Shown: one piece after another, positions 36,031-45,282 of the stretch | How positions within the stretch are numbered: the stretch's first letter is position 1 | Layout: every line of letters starts with the position of its first letter | Origin: Flavobacterium ajazii | GTDB lineage: Bacteria > Bacteroidota > Bacteroidia > Flavobacteriales > Flavobacteriaceae | Length of the DNA stretch: 64,000 nucleotides | Direction of reading: 5' to 3' | NCBI RefSeq assembly: GCF_010614725.1 | Contig: NZ_JAAEHL010000007.1 | Span: 62,001 to 126,000 of the forward strand | The notes under the pieces: generated by a model | What the model saw: the letters and a program-made list of their open reading frames with translations, nothing else | Database searches by the model: none | What the model was told of the DNA's origin: nothing | Program-made: the position numbers and the translations under genes

Positions 36031-38469
36031 ATGAAAAACAACACTAAATTAAATTTTAAGAAATTTTTCTTGATTTTATTTTTATTACTGTCTATTGGAT
36101 CAGTTTCAAAAGTAGCCGCACAGGCAGATCCACGAGAGGTCAGAAAAGAAAACTTTCATGGAGTCATAGAACTTGATATAAGAAAATCCAAAGCCGATTG
36201 GAAGCCATACACTCTAAAATCTGCTCCAGAAGGCGCTCCCAACGTATTATTCATTCTGTACGATGACACAGGACAGGCTGCATGGTCACCTTATGGAGGA
36301 GGAATAAATATGCCTACATTGCAAAAATTAGCCGATAACGGACTTATCTATACCCAATGGCATACAACCGCTTTGTGTTCGCCAACCCGTTCTACTTTAT
36401 TAACAGGACGTAATCATCACTTAAATGGTATGTCGTCAATCACCGAAACTGCTGATGGATACCCAGGTGCAAATGCAAGAATACCAAAACAATGTGCAAC
36501 CATTGGGCAAGTATTGCAGGAAGCTGGGTGGAGTACTTTCTGGATAGGTAAAAATCATAATGTACCGGAACAAGACGTATCTTCCGGAGGATCCAGATCA
36601 CAATGGCCGACACAAATGGGATTTGACCGTTTCTATGGATTTCTCGGAGGCGAAACTAACCAATGGTATCCTGATTTAACTGAGGACAATCATTTTATTG
36701 AACAACCTTATAGTCCGGAAGAAGGCTATCATTTATCTAAAGATTTAGCAGATAAAGCTATTGAATACATTAAAGACCAAAAAGCAACCAACCCTTCCAA
36801 ACCTTGGTACATGTGGTATTGTCCTGGTGCAAATCACGCTCCGCATCATGCCCCTGAAGAATATATTGCTAAATATAAAGGGAAATTTGATACTGGTTAT
36901 GATGCGTATCGCGAATGGGTTTTACCCCGAATGATCGCTAAAGGAATTTTGCCGAAAGACACTAAAAACACGCCTTTAAACTTTTTACCTCCAAATATTT
37001 CAAATCCGGCAGATTATGTAAAACCCTGGAATAAATTAAGTGCTGACGAAAAAAAATTATTTTCTAAACTAGCTGAAGTTTATGCCGGTTTCTCAGAATA
37101 TACCGATGCACAAGTAGGCCGTGTAATTGAATATTTAGAAAAAACAGGTCAATTAGAAAATACTGTTGTCATCTATGCTGCTGACAATGGTGCTTCTGGA
37201 GAAGGTTCAACATCGGGTTCTGTAAACGAAAATAAATTTTTTAACGGATATCCTGATGACCTTGCTGAAAATTTAAAATACTTGGATAAATTAGGAGGAC
37301 CTGACACCTACGAACATTATCCAACCGGTTGGGCTGCAGGTTTTACCGGACCTTATAAAACATTCAAACGCTACAGTAATTATTCAGGCGGAACTTGTGA
37401 TCCATTGGTAATTTCATGGAAGAAAGGAATAAAAGCCAGAGGTGAAGTTCGTAATCAATACCACCATTCTACCGATATTGCTCCTACTATCTTGGATATT
37501 TGCGGTGTTCAGATGCCTAAAGAATTTAATGGTGTAGGACAATACCCGCTTTCAGGTGTATCTATGCGCTACTCTTTTGATGCACAGGCCAACGCACCAA
37601 CACAAAAACACACCCAATATTATACTATGCTGGGAACCCGTGCTATTTGGAAAGATGGGTGGAAAGCAGTTGCTGTACATGCCCCATTAACAGGAAAAGG
37701 TAATTTTGATAAAGATGAATGGGAATTATACAATACAGATGTTGACCGTTCAGAATCTAATAACCTCGCTAAAAAAAATCCGGAAAAATTAAAAGAATTA
37801 ATACAAGTCTGGTTTGATGAAGCTGATAAAAATTTAGTTTTACCGTTAGATGACCGTTCTGCAATGGAATTGTTAAGTACCGAGCGTCCATCTCAGGAAA
37901 AACCAAAAACGCGTTATGTATATTATCCTGGCACATCTGCTGTTCCTGAAGGTGTAGCAGTAAATGTTCGAGGCCGTTCTTATAAAATTGTGGGTGATGT
38001 TGATATTAAATCCGGAGCTTCAGGAGTAATCTTTGCACACGGTTCTCGCTTTGGCGGACACTCCTTATTCATTAAAGACAACAAATTACACTACGTTTAT
38101 AATTTCTTAGGTATTCAACCCGAACAATCTTTTGTTTCTTCTTCAACTTTAACTCCCGGAAAACATGCACTAGGCTTTGAATTTGTTAGAGAAAGTACCG
38201 GTAAAAATGGAGAGCAAATAGGCAAAGGACATTTATATATAGACGGCAAAGAAGTAGCTCAAGGCCCTATGAAAACTCAGCCTGGTAAATTTACACTTTC
38301 AGGAGACGGACTTTGTGTAGGTTTTGATAGCGGTGATGCTGTGAGTAGTCAATACAAAACACCGGGAACCTTTAAAGGAGGCGAAATATTAGGCGTAGGA
38401 ATTGATGTAAGCGAACAAAGCTACGAAGACCTTAATAAAGAGGCTGCCAGAGCATTAAAACGTGAATAG
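36031..38469 (+). CDS. Exported arylsulfatase (Cys-type)
   Basis: The 812-residue protein has a signal peptide ending VSKVAAQA and a sulfatase domain. Metal aspartates are D78-D79 in FILYDDTGQ, and the formylglycine motif is C116-S-P-T-R in TTALCSPTRSTLLTGR. The histidine cluster APHHAPEEY and the metal site YAADNGASGEG follow. A C-terminal beta-rich domain of about 200 residues (VIFAHGSRFGGHSLFIKD, HLYIDGKEVAQG) resembles that of long arylsulfatases related to mycobacterial AtsA-like enzymes. C116 must be converted to formylglycine, and an FGE gene lies 3 kb downstream. I chose ATG 36031 because an upstream TTG is inside the -7 box. Confidence 0.9.
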   Translation: MKNNTKLNFKKFFLILFLLLSIGSVSKVAAQADPREVRKENFHGVIELDIRKSKADWKPYTLKSAPEGAPNVLFILYDDTGQAAWSPYGGGINMPTLQKLADNGLIYTQWHTTALCSPTRSTLLTGRNHHLNGMSSITETADGYPGANARIPKQCATIGQVLQEAGWSTFWIGKNHNVPEQDVSSGGSRSQWPTQMGFDRFYGFLGGETNQWYPDLTEDNHFIEQPYSPEEGYHLSKDLADKAIEYIKDQKATNPSKPWYMWYCPGANHAPHHAPEEYIAKYKGKFDTGYDAYREWVLPRMIAKGILPKDTKNTPLNFLPPNISNPADYVKPWNKLSADEKKLFSKLAEVYAGFSEYTDAQVGRVIEYLEKTGQLENTVVIYAADNGASGEGSTSGSVNENKFFNGYPDDLAENLKYLDKLGGPDTYEHYPTGWAAGFTGPYKTFKRYSNYSGGTCDPLVISWKKGIKARGEVRNQYHHSTDIAPTILDICGVQMPKEFNGVGQYPLSGVSMRYSFDAQANAPTQKHTQYYTMLGTRAIWKDGWKAVAVHAPLTGKGNFDKDEWELYNTDVDRSESNNLAKKNPEKLKELIQVWFDEADKNLVLPLDDRSAMELLSTERPSQEKPKTRYVYYPGTSAVPEGVAVNVRGRSYKIVGDVDIKSGASGVIFAHGSRFGGHSLFIKDNKLHYVYNFLGIQPEQSFVSSSTLTPGKHALGFEFVRESTGKNGEQIGKGHLYIDGKEVAQGPMKTQPGKFTLSGDGLCVGFDSGDAVSSQYKTPGTFKGGEILGVGIDVSEQSYEDLNKEAARALKRE

Positions 38470-38488
38470 TTTAATAAAAAAACAAACT

Positions 38489-38534
38489 AAAGAGGTATTT
38501 ATAACTGAAAAGGTGAATAAAATACCTCTTTTTT
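38489..38534 (+). terminator. Intrinsic terminator after the arylsulfatase gene
   Basis: 12-bp stem (AAAGAGGTATTT / AAATACCTCTTT) with a 19-base loop, followed by a T-rich stretch. Confidence 0.85.
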
Positions 38535-38565
38535 ATTAAAGATTGTATAAAAAAACTAAATCAAA

Positions 38566-39144
38566 ATGTCTAGTACCCATCATCTTAAAAAAACATTTTT
38601 TCTGATAGCCATTTTTTATCTAATCATTCAAAACAAAATTACCGCTCAGGAAAAAGAAGAGGCTGCTTTTAGTCCACATCATCAAATCGGTATTTCTATA
38701 AATCATGTTCATGTTTTTGAGGGTCGTGATGAGGAAGGAAATCGCAAAACTTTAACGCTTCCAGCCTGGGGATTAGATTATACTTTTCAGTTTCATGAAA
38801 ATTGGGCTATTGGTCTCCATACCGATTTTATAATTGAAAAATTTAAAGTCGAAAAAAATCTGGAAGGCGGAGATGACAAAGAAACCGTAGAAAGAAGCTA
38901 TCCAATCGCTCCTGCACTAATGGGTATTTACAAACCAAATGAATCATGGAGCTTTCTTTTGGGTTTTGGTGGTGAATTTGCTAAAGAAGAAGATTTTTTC
39001 CTAACCCGTGCTGGAGTAGAATATGGTTACGAACTTCCAAAAGGCTGGGAAATTTTCGGCACTGCAAGTTATGATTTTAAATGGAATGCTTATGACAGCT
39101 GGGGAATTGGTTTAGGAATTGCCAAAAACTTTGGAGGAAAATAA
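38566..39144 (+). CDS. Small outer-membrane beta-barrel-like protein
   Basis: The 192-residue protein has a signal peptide (FFLIAIFYLIIQNKITAQ). The mature part is beta-rich and alternating (HHQIGISINHVHVFEGRD, AIGLHTDFIIEKF, SWSFLLGFGGEFAKE, WGIGLGIAKNFG) and ends in a strand compatible with outer-membrane insertion. I do not recognise a specific family. It lies between the sulfatase and an OprO/P-like porin, so a role in passage or sensing of the sulfatase substrate or product is possible but unproven. Confidence 0.65.
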   Translation: MSSTHHLKKTFFLIAIFYLIIQNKITAQEKEEAAFSPHHQIGISINHVHVFEGRDEEGNRKTLTLPAWGLDYTFQFHENWAIGLHTDFIIEKFKVEKNLEGGDDKETVERSYPIAPALMGIYKPNESWSFLLGFGGEFAKEEDFFLTRAGVEYGYELPKGWEIFGTASYDFKWNAYDSWGIGLGIAKNFGGK

Positions 39145-39182
39145 TTGGATCAAGAAAATACATTTTATAAACGGATAACATT

Positions 39183-40403
39183 ATGTACATCAAAAATAAA
39201 ATTTATTGCGCTTTTAAAAATCTACTCTTGATCTTCCTTTTGTCTTTTGGTTTAAAAAGTATTGCCCAGCAAGAAAAAGATACGACCAAACTAATGAATG
39301 TCCGATACGGGAGCAAAGGAATTGAACTGGAAACCCGAGACAAGAAATTCCTGTTTCAATTGCAAAGCAGACTTCAGTTTCGATTTTCAACACCTTATGA
39401 TACAGATCCGTTAACTTATGACGATTATGGTCAGGATGCTAAAACTACTTTTAAAATAAATCGGGCCAGGCTAAAAGTTGGTGGTCATGCTTTTGAACCC
39501 TGGTTAAAATATTATTGGGAATATGAATTAAGTCAGTCCAATTTACTTGATTTTAGAATCATGATTGAAAAATGGGAATGGCTGAGTTTTAAAGTTGGAC
39601 AATGGAAAACAGAATTCACCCGGGAACGTTTTATTAGCAGCGGTGAACAGCAAATGGTTGAACGATCTCTTATTAACCGGCCATTTACAGTAGACAGAGA
39701 GTTAGGTGCTGAAGTTTACGGTCATTTAAAAGGAAAAGGAATTGCCGATTTTAATTATTGGTTTGCAGCCCTGACAGGAACAGGACGTGGAAGCACGTCT
39801 AATGACGATAATCATTTAATGTATTTTGGAAGAGCACAATGGAATTTCTTAGGAAGGTTCCTGGATTTTGAAGGTTGTGATCTGGAATTTCATGAAAAAC
39901 CAACTCCTATTATTGCCTTTTCTGCGATTACAAATCGAAGCCCTTATACTCGTTTTTCACAAGCGGGCGGAGGTTCACTTGACGGATTTGAAGATGGTTT
40001 GCCTGGTCAGTACAGAGTAAATCAATGGAATTTGGAAACCGCTTTTATGTATCGCGGTTTTTCATGGCAGAGCGAATGGCATAACAAAGAAATCATCGAC
40101 AAAATAAACAATAATGACACCACTATTATGAAAGGATACTATGTTCAGGCTGGATATTTCTTTCACAATGCTTTTGAATGGTGGCCAAAAGATTTAGAAA
40201 TGGCAGGAAGACATGCAGCCTATCGTCCTGATAATTCGGTAAGAGAGAACCTTCAGGAAGAAACAACAATAGCATTTAACTGGTTTTTCAAAGGACATAA
40301 AAACAAACTTACCTCAGAGGTATCCTATTTTAGTTTTCAGGACAAAACCCTGCCTTTAGAACAAGGATGGCGCTTTAGAATACAATGGGACATTTCGTTA
40401 TAA
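39183..40403 (+). CDS. OprO/OprP-like outer-membrane porin
   Basis: The 406-residue protein has a signal peptide ending SIAQQ. The mature part follows the phosphate-selective porin O/P pattern: KGIELETRDKKFLFQLQSRL, FKINRARLKVGGHAFEPWLK, WLSFKVGQWKTEFTRERF and a terminal strand ending in RIQWDISL. The family forms trimeric anion channels. Next to a sulfatase and its activating enzyme, a role in anion (sulfate or sulfated sugar) passage is a reasonable inference. Substrate selectivity cannot be read from sequence. Confidence 0.82.
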   Translation: MYIKNKIYCAFKNLLLIFLLSFGLKSIAQQEKDTTKLMNVRYGSKGIELETRDKKFLFQLQSRLQFRFSTPYDTDPLTYDDYGQDAKTTFKINRARLKVGGHAFEPWLKYYWEYELSQSNLLDFRIMIEKWEWLSFKVGQWKTEFTRERFISSGEQQMVERSLINRPFTVDRELGAEVYGHLKGKGIADFNYWFAALTGTGRGSTSNDDNHLMYFGRAQWNFLGRFLDFEGCDLEFHEKPTPIIAFSAITNRSPYTRFSQAGGGSLDGFEDGLPGQYRVNQWNLETAFMYRGFSWQSEWHNKEIIDKINNNDTTIMKGYYVQAGYFFHNAFEWWPKDLEMAGRHAAYRPDNSVRENLQEETTIAFNWFFKGHKNKLTSEVSYFSFQDKTLPLEQGWRFRIQWDISL

Positions 40404-40488
40404 CCTATAAATACATTAACTCGAAATATAGTTAAATTTTACAAGAAAGATCTTTTTTTAATAACTTTATAAAACTAAAACACTAAAA

Positions 40489-41493
40489 ATGAAAAACATA
40501 ACAACTACAATACAAAAAACTGCATTGATGTGTTTAGCCGTATCATTTTCTTTGATTTCGATTGACAGCTTTGCACAGCGTGGCCGTGGAGGTTTTCACG
40601 GAGCAGGAGGCGGTGGAGGCGTACACAAAACCAGTGGCGCATCTCCGGCAAGACAAACTCGAGAAGCAAGACCTGTAAGACCAGCCACACAGACCAGACC
40701 GACAGTAAATCAGTCTGCATCCCGACCGAAAACTAACAATAGTGCGACCAAAATAAACAGGCCCTCTAGTACTTCTAACACAAAAATCAATAATAAAAAC
40801 ACCGCTAATAACAGAAATAAAAATTCAGGGAACAGAATCAATAATTCGGGTAACAAAAACACCAAAATAAGCGGTAATACAGTTAATAGAAACAGAAACA
40901 ATGTCAATATTAACGTTAACAACAGTGTCCATGTCCGTAACAATCGCAATACAATTGTGAGACCAGGTCCCAGACCTTATGTTCGCCCTCCTTATATACA
41001 TGGTGGCTACAGATATAATTGCTATCACCCTTATTATCCGCGTCCTTACAGACCATTTTATTGGGGACCGGTTTGGCATCCATGGGGCTTTTTTGTAGCA
41101 ACTCTGGCAACTACAGCTATTATTGTTAGTGTTGAAAATAACAAATATCATTATGATCAGGGAGTTTGGTATACCTCTACAAGCGGAGGTTACACTGCTG
41201 TTCCTGCACCTGTTGGCGGCACAGTAAATAACATTCCAAGTGGTGCAGAGACCGTCAACACAGGAACTGTTAATAATTATTATTACGGAGGAACATATTA
41301 TGAAAAAGATGGAGGCAAGTATACCGTAGTCGCTCCAACAGCCGGAACAATCGTTGATAATTTACCCGAAGGCGGTGAAGAAGTAACAATTGGTGATGCA
41401 AAATATGTAAAGTTTGGCGAAACCTATTACCAGCCAGTACAAGTTGATGGAAAGGATAAATATGAAGTTGTTTCGGTTGAAAAAGAGAGTTAA
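40489..41493 (+). CDS. DUF6515 family exported protein
   Basis: The 334-residue protein has a signal peptide ending DSFAQ. A Gly- and His-rich start follows, then a low-complexity Arg/Asn/Thr region (about 50-150), then an aromatic-rich PYYPRPYRPFYWGPVWHPWG segment with one hydrophobic stretch (FFVATLATTAIIVSV). The C-terminus has repeat-like units of the DUF6515 type (YYYGGTYYEKDGGKYTVVA and KFGETYYQPVQVDGKDKYEV). The domain is widespread in Bacteroidota envelope proteins, and its function is not known. The Asn/Arg-rich stretch generates long spurious frames on the other strand. Confidence 0.75.
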   Translation: MKNITTTIQKTALMCLAVSFSLISIDSFAQRGRGGFHGAGGGGGVHKTSGASPARQTREARPVRPATQTRPTVNQSASRPKTNNSATKINRPSSTSNTKINNKNTANNRNKNSGNRINNSGNKNTKISGNTVNRNRNNVNINVNNSVHVRNNRNTIVRPGPRPYVRPPYIHGGYRYNCYHPYYPRPYRPFYWGPVWHPWGFFVATLATTAIIVSVENNKYHYDQGVWYTSTSGGYTAVPAPVGGTVNNIPSGAETVNTGTVNNYYYGGTYYEKDGGKYTVVAPTAGTIVDNLPEGGEEVTIGDAKYVKFGETYYQPVQVDGKDKYEVVSVEKES

Positions 41494-41598
41494 AAAAAAT
41501 TACTCTATAAATTCTATAAAATAAATAGAGTAATTTAATCTTATTTTTATAATTTTATCACCCTATTGACAACCACAATTCGCTTAAAAATTATTACA

Positions 41599-42738
41599 AT
41601 GAAAAACAAAACATTTTGGATTTTCGGCATACTTACAATCTCCATTATTTCAATCGCATTTGGATATACAAAATTAGTTCATACACCTAAAAAAGAAGTC
41701 GTGGTACAAGAATGCCATGAAACACCTGACACAACCGAGGCAAATGCATTTAAACCAACTATTGAGAACAAAAACAAACCTGCAGGAAAGGCTCCAAAAG
41801 GCATGGTCTGGATTCCGGGTGGCGAATTTTCGATGGGATCAAATGTTGAAGACGAAAGCTTATGCAGTATAAAAGGGGTTACAAAAGACGCAGCCCCAAT
41901 TCATCGTGTGTATGTTGATGGTTATTATATGGATGAAACCGAAGTAACCAATGAAGAATTTGAAAAATTTGTAAAAGCAACAGGTTATGTAACAGTGGCT
42001 GAACAAAAACCCACGAAAGAGGAATTTCCAACGGCAAGCGAAGAAGATTTAGTTACGGGTTCTGTTGTATTCACTCCGACCTCATCCGCAGTCAATCTGA
42101 ATAATTTCCTGCAATGGTGGCGTTATGAACCGGGTGCAGACTGGAAACATCCGGAAGGACCTCAAAGTTCTATTAAAGGAAAAGAAAAATATCCGGTAGT
42201 TCATGTAGTGTACGAAGATGCTGAAGCCTACGCAAAATGGGCAGGAAAGAGACTTCCAACGGAAGCAGAATGGGAATTTGCTGCAAGAGGCGGTAAAACC
42301 GGTAATCTTTATGCATGGGGAAATAATTTAAAACCTAACGGGAAATTTCAGGCCAATATTTATCAGGGGCATTTTCCTATCAAAGATGGTGATACCGGTG
42401 AAGATGGATTTAAAGGGATTGCACCAACAAAACAATATGCTCCAAACGCATACGGTTTGTATGATATCGCCGGAAATGTATGGGAGTGGGTACACGACTG
42501 GTACAGTGTAGAATATTACAAATCATTAGCCGAAAGTGGCAAAGTAACCAAAAATCCGCAAGGACCAGATGCTTATTATGACCCAAACGATCCTTCTGAA
42601 GTAAAACGTGTACACCGTGGCGGTTCATTTTTATGTACCGATCAATATTGCACCCGATACATGGTTGGAACCAGAGGAAAAGGCGAAATCAGATCAGCTG
42701 CTAATCACGTAGGTTTTAGATGCGTAAAAAGTAAATAA
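41599..42738 (+). CDS. Formylglycine-generating enzyme, membrane-anchored/exported
   Basis: The 379-residue protein has an N-terminal hydrophobic segment (WIFGILTISIISIAFGY). The FGE-sulfatase domain starts KGMVWIPGGEFSMGS and includes DETEVTNEEFEKFV, GKRLPTEAEWEFAARGG and DIAGNVWEWVHDWY. It ends RVHRGGSFLCTDQYC and NHVGFRC. C346 and C351 match the paired copper-binding catalytic cysteines of genuine FGE (human Cys336/Cys341), unlike EgtB, PvdO or GldK relatives. It would oxidise Cys116 of the arylsulfatase to formylglycine. I chose ATG 41599 over an upstream in-frame TTG. Confidence 0.87.
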   Translation: MKNKTFWIFGILTISIISIAFGYTKLVHTPKKEVVVQECHETPDTTEANAFKPTIENKNKPAGKAPKGMVWIPGGEFSMGSNVEDESLCSIKGVTKDAAPIHRVYVDGYYMDETEVTNEEFEKFVKATGYVTVAEQKPTKEEFPTASEEDLVTGSVVFTPTSSAVNLNNFLQWWRYEPGADWKHPEGPQSSIKGKEKYPVVHVVYEDAEAYAKWAGKRLPTEAEWEFAARGGKTGNLYAWGNNLKPNGKFQANIYQGHFPIKDGDTGEDGFKGIAPTKQYAPNAYGLYDIAGNVWEWVHDWYSVEYYKSLAESGKVTKNPQGPDAYYDPNDPSEVKRVHRGGSFLCTDQYCTRYMVGTRGKGEIRSAANHVGFRCVKSK

Positions 42739-42757
42739 TAAACTTAAAAACGCCAGG

Positions 42758-42786
42758 AGGGATTCTTTACAGAGTCCCTTTTTTTA
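42758..42786 (+). terminator. Intrinsic terminator after the FGE gene
   Basis: 8-bp stem (AGGGATTC / GAGTCCCT, with one wobble) and a 6-base loop, followed by a run of T. Confidence 0.78.
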
Positions 42787-42831
42787 TTAATTCAGATATT
42801 GAAAACTAAATTTTACGGCAGATTTTTTTTC

Positions 42832-42839
42832 TATATTTG
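42832..42839 (+). promoter_or_regulatory. -7 element of the pepT promoter
   Basis: Perfect TATATTTG, 16 bases before the pepT ATG. The -33 element is not clear in the T-rich sequence upstream. Confidence 0.42.
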
Positions 42840-42855
42840 CTAAAAATTCGAAAAA

Positions 42856-44133
42856 ATGCAGCATATCATCGATCGTTTTATCAGTTATGTAACAATTGAT
42901 ACTGAATCAGACCCAAATTCAAAAACAACACCTAGTACAGAAAAACAATGGAATCTTGCCAATAAATTAGTTGAAGAACTAAAAACAATTGGTCTCCAAG
43001 ATGTCACTATAGACGACAAAGCATATATCATGGCAACCCTGCCAAGCAATGTTGAGCATGAAGTTCCAACTATTGGATTTGTCTCACATTTTGATACTTC
43101 TCCGGATTTTAGCGGCGCTAATGTAAAACCTCAGATCGTAGAGAATTACGATGGAAAAGATATTGTTCTAAATGCTGAGAAAAACATCATTTTATCTCCG
43201 AATTACTTCAAGGATTTATTACAATATAAAGGGCAGACAATCATTACAACCGACGGAACGACTCTTTTAGGGGCTGACGATAAAGCCGGAATTACAGAAA
43301 TTGTTTCCGCAATGGAATATCTGATTCAGCATCCTGAAATTAAACACGGAAAAATCAGAATTGGATTTACCCCAGATGAAGAAATCGGCCGTGGTGCACA
43401 TCATTTTGATGTTGAAAAATTTGGCGCACAATGGGCTTACACCATGGACGGAAGCCAGATTGGCGAATTGGAATATGAAAACTTTAATGCTGCCGGAGCT
43501 AAAATTACTTTTAAAGGAAAAAGCGTTCACCCTGGTTATGCTAAAGGAAAAATGATCAATTCTATGCTAATTGCAAATGATTTTATCAACGAACTTCCAA
43601 AAGGAGAAACACCACAGGAAACGAGAGGTTATGAAGGTTTCTTTCACGTACATCACATAAAAGGAAACATTGAAGAAACTGTTTTAGAATTGATTATCCG
43701 CGACCATAACAGGAAAAAATTCGAAAAAAGAAAAGAATTAATCGAAAAGATTGCCAAAAAATTCAATAAAAAATTCGCTAAACAATATGGAGAAGATATT
43801 GTAATTACTGAAGTTAAAGATCAGTATTATAATATGAAAGAAAAAGTGCTTCCTGTAAAACACATTGTGGATATTGCAGAAAAAGCAATGCGGGAACTGA
43901 ATATAAAACCAATCATCAAACCAATTCGTGGCGGTACAGACGGCTCTCAATTGTCATTTATGGGATTACCTTGTCCGAACATTTTTGCGGGCGGGCATAA
44001 TTTCCATGGTAAATACGAATACGTTCCTGCAGAAAGCATACAGAAAGCTACAGATGTTATTGTAAAAATTGCTGAATTGACTGCAATTCCGGGTATTTTT
44101 GACAAACCTGAAAAATCAAAAACAAGAAAATAA
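42856..44133 (+). CDS. pepT: Peptidase T (tripeptide aminopeptidase)
   Basis: The 425-residue M20 metallopeptidase has the first zinc site H78-F-D80 in [11 protein letters not shown], the bridging Asp in [12 protein letters not shown], the catalytic Glu pair in [10 protein letters not shown], and the later metal residues in [13 protein letters not shown] and [13 protein letters not shown]. PepT removes the N-terminal residue of tripeptides in the cytoplasm. Full family length. The next gene starts directly at its stop codon. Confidence 0.95.
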   Translation: MQHIIDRFISYVTIDTESDPNSKTTPSTEKQWNLANKLVEELKTIGLQDVTIDDKAYIMATLPSNVEHEVPTIGFVSHFDTSPDFSGANVKPQIVENYDGKDIVLNAEKNIILSPNYFKDLLQYKGQTIITTDGTTLLGADDKAGITEIVSAMEYLIQHPEIKHGKIRIGFTPDEEIGRGAHHFDVEKFGAQWAYTMDGSQIGELEYENFNAAGAKITFKGKSVHPGYAKGKMINSMLIANDFINELPKGETPQETRGYEGFFHVHHIKGNIEETVLELIIRDHNRKKFEKRKELIEKIAKKFNKKFAKQYGEDIVITEVKDQYYNMKEKVLPVKHIVDIAEKAMRELNIKPIIKPIRGGTDGSQLSFMGLPCPNIFAGGHNFHGKYEYVPAESIQKATDVIVKIAELTAIPGIFDKPEKSKTRK

Positions 44134-44721
44134 TTGGAATCAAAATCCGAAAATAAAGGCATTTGGAAATACGGCGACAAATGGGAAGAAGAATTACTTT
44201 TCCTAAAATCGATTATTGACAAAACCGAACTGACCGAAACTACAAAATGGGGTGGTCCGGTTTATGTTTATGAAAAGAAAAACGTAATCGGTCTTGGCGG
44301 ATTTAAAGATTATTTCGCCATTTGGTTTTTCAACGGGGTTTTCCTGAAAGACGAAAAAAAGAAACTGATAAACGCTCAGGAGAATCTAACAAAATCTCTG
44401 CGTCAATGGCGTTTTACTTCGAAAGATGAAGTCAATGAAAAGGAAGTTTTAGAATACATTCACGAAGCAATTGAAAACGAAAAGCAGGGAAAAGTTATCA
44501 AACCTTCCAAAAAAGAAGCAATTATTTCTGAACTTTTAGAAAAAGAAATGACACAAAATCCAGCTTTAAAAGAAGCGTTTCAGAAGTTTTCCCCTTACAA
44601 ACAATATGAGTTTTTAGAATATATTGAAACAGCTAAACAGGAAAAAACCAAACTATCCAGAATCGAAAAAGTGATTCCGATGATTTTGGCGAATGTGGGA
44701 CTGAATGATAAATACAGATAA
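44134..44721 (+). CDS. YdeI/OmpD-associated (DUF1801-like) family protein, TTG start
   Basis: The 195-residue protein has a DUF1801-like N-terminal domain (ELTETTKWGGPVYVYEKKNV, then FKDYFAIWFFNGVFLKD) and a YdeI-type helical C-terminus (FSPYKQYEFLEYIETAKQEK followed by TKLSRIEKVIPMI). There is no in-frame ATG before the conserved core. The only reasonable start is the TTG that follows the pepT stop directly (TAATTG), which suggests re-initiation. The function is unknown; the family is linked loosely to stress. Confidence 0.8.
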   Translation: MESKSENKGIWKYGDKWEEELLFLKSIIDKTELTETTKWGGPVYVYEKKNVIGLGGFKDYFAIWFFNGVFLKDEKKKLINAQENLTKSLRQWRFTSKDEVNEKEVLEYIHEAIENEKQGKVIKPSKKEAIISELLEKEMTQNPALKEAFQKFSPYKQYEFLEYIETAKQEKTKLSRIEKVIPMILANVGLNDKYR

Positions 44722-44767
44722 CGTTTAGAAATTTCAATTTTTAAATTCCTAATTCCAAACTTATACG

Positions 44768-44806
44768 AAGCCTTTATCAAAGTTTTAAACTGATAAAGGC
44801 TTTTTT
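44768..44806 (+). terminator. Intrinsic terminator after the YdeI-like gene
   Basis: Perfect 12-bp stem (AAGCCTTTATCA / TGATAAAGGCTT) with an 11-base loop, followed by T residues. Confidence 0.9.
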
Positions 44807-44832
44807 GTCATGACAGGATTGTGAAAAAGAAT

Positions 44833-44870
44833 CCAAAAAAAATCCCAAACTCCTTTGGAATTTGGGATTT
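44833..44870 (-). terminator. Intrinsic terminator after yajC
   Basis: On the minus strand, a 10-bp stem (AAATCCCAAA / TTTGGGATTT) with an 11-base loop is followed by a T-tract, 25 bases after the yajC stop. Confidence 0.85.
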
Positions 44871-44895
44871 ATATTTTTTTGGAATTTAAAAAAAC

Positions 44896-45174
44896 TTAAG
44901 CCTTTTTAGCATTTAAAGCAGCGCTCATTTCCATTGAGATAGCAGAACGCTCTAATTTTAATTTTCCAGACATTGTTTCGATTACAACAGTAGTTTCAGC
45001 TAACTCAGCAATTTTACCATGGAAACCACTTTTTGTCACTATTTTATCACCTACTTTTAGGCTGCTTTCAAATTCTTTTTCGTTTTTTGCTCTTTTTTGC
45101 TGTGGTCTGATCATAAAGAAATAGATTACCACAAACATTAAAAGGAATGGCGCAAACTGACCTAATTGTCCCAT
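44896..45174 (-). CDS. yajC: Preprotein translocase subunit YajC
   Basis: The 92-residue protein has the YajC layout: one N-terminal membrane helix (FAPFLLMFVVIYFFMIRPQQ), the conserved RPQQKRAKNEKEF, then a small soluble domain (LKVGDKIVTKSGFHGKIAEL). YajC associates with SecDF at the inner membrane. It follows nusB on the same strand after about 110 bases. Confidence 0.93.
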   Translation of the reverse strand: MGQLGQFAPFLLMFVVIYFFMIRPQQKRAKNEKEFESSLKVGDKIVTKSGFHGKIAELAETTVVIETMSGKLKLERSAISMEMSAALNAKKA

Positions 45175-45282
45175 AATTATATTCTGTTTTTGATTTATAT
45201 TTAAAATATTCTTTTTTTGCTCTTCGACTCCCCTCAGAGAGACATTGGAATTTGTTATTTGATTTTTGGAATTTATTTCAAA

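Noticed and set aside
40505..41151. Several minus-strand frames with Leu-rich or Asn-rich products
   Set aside because: They result from the low-complexity Asn/Arg/Thr region of the DUF6515 gene read backwards.
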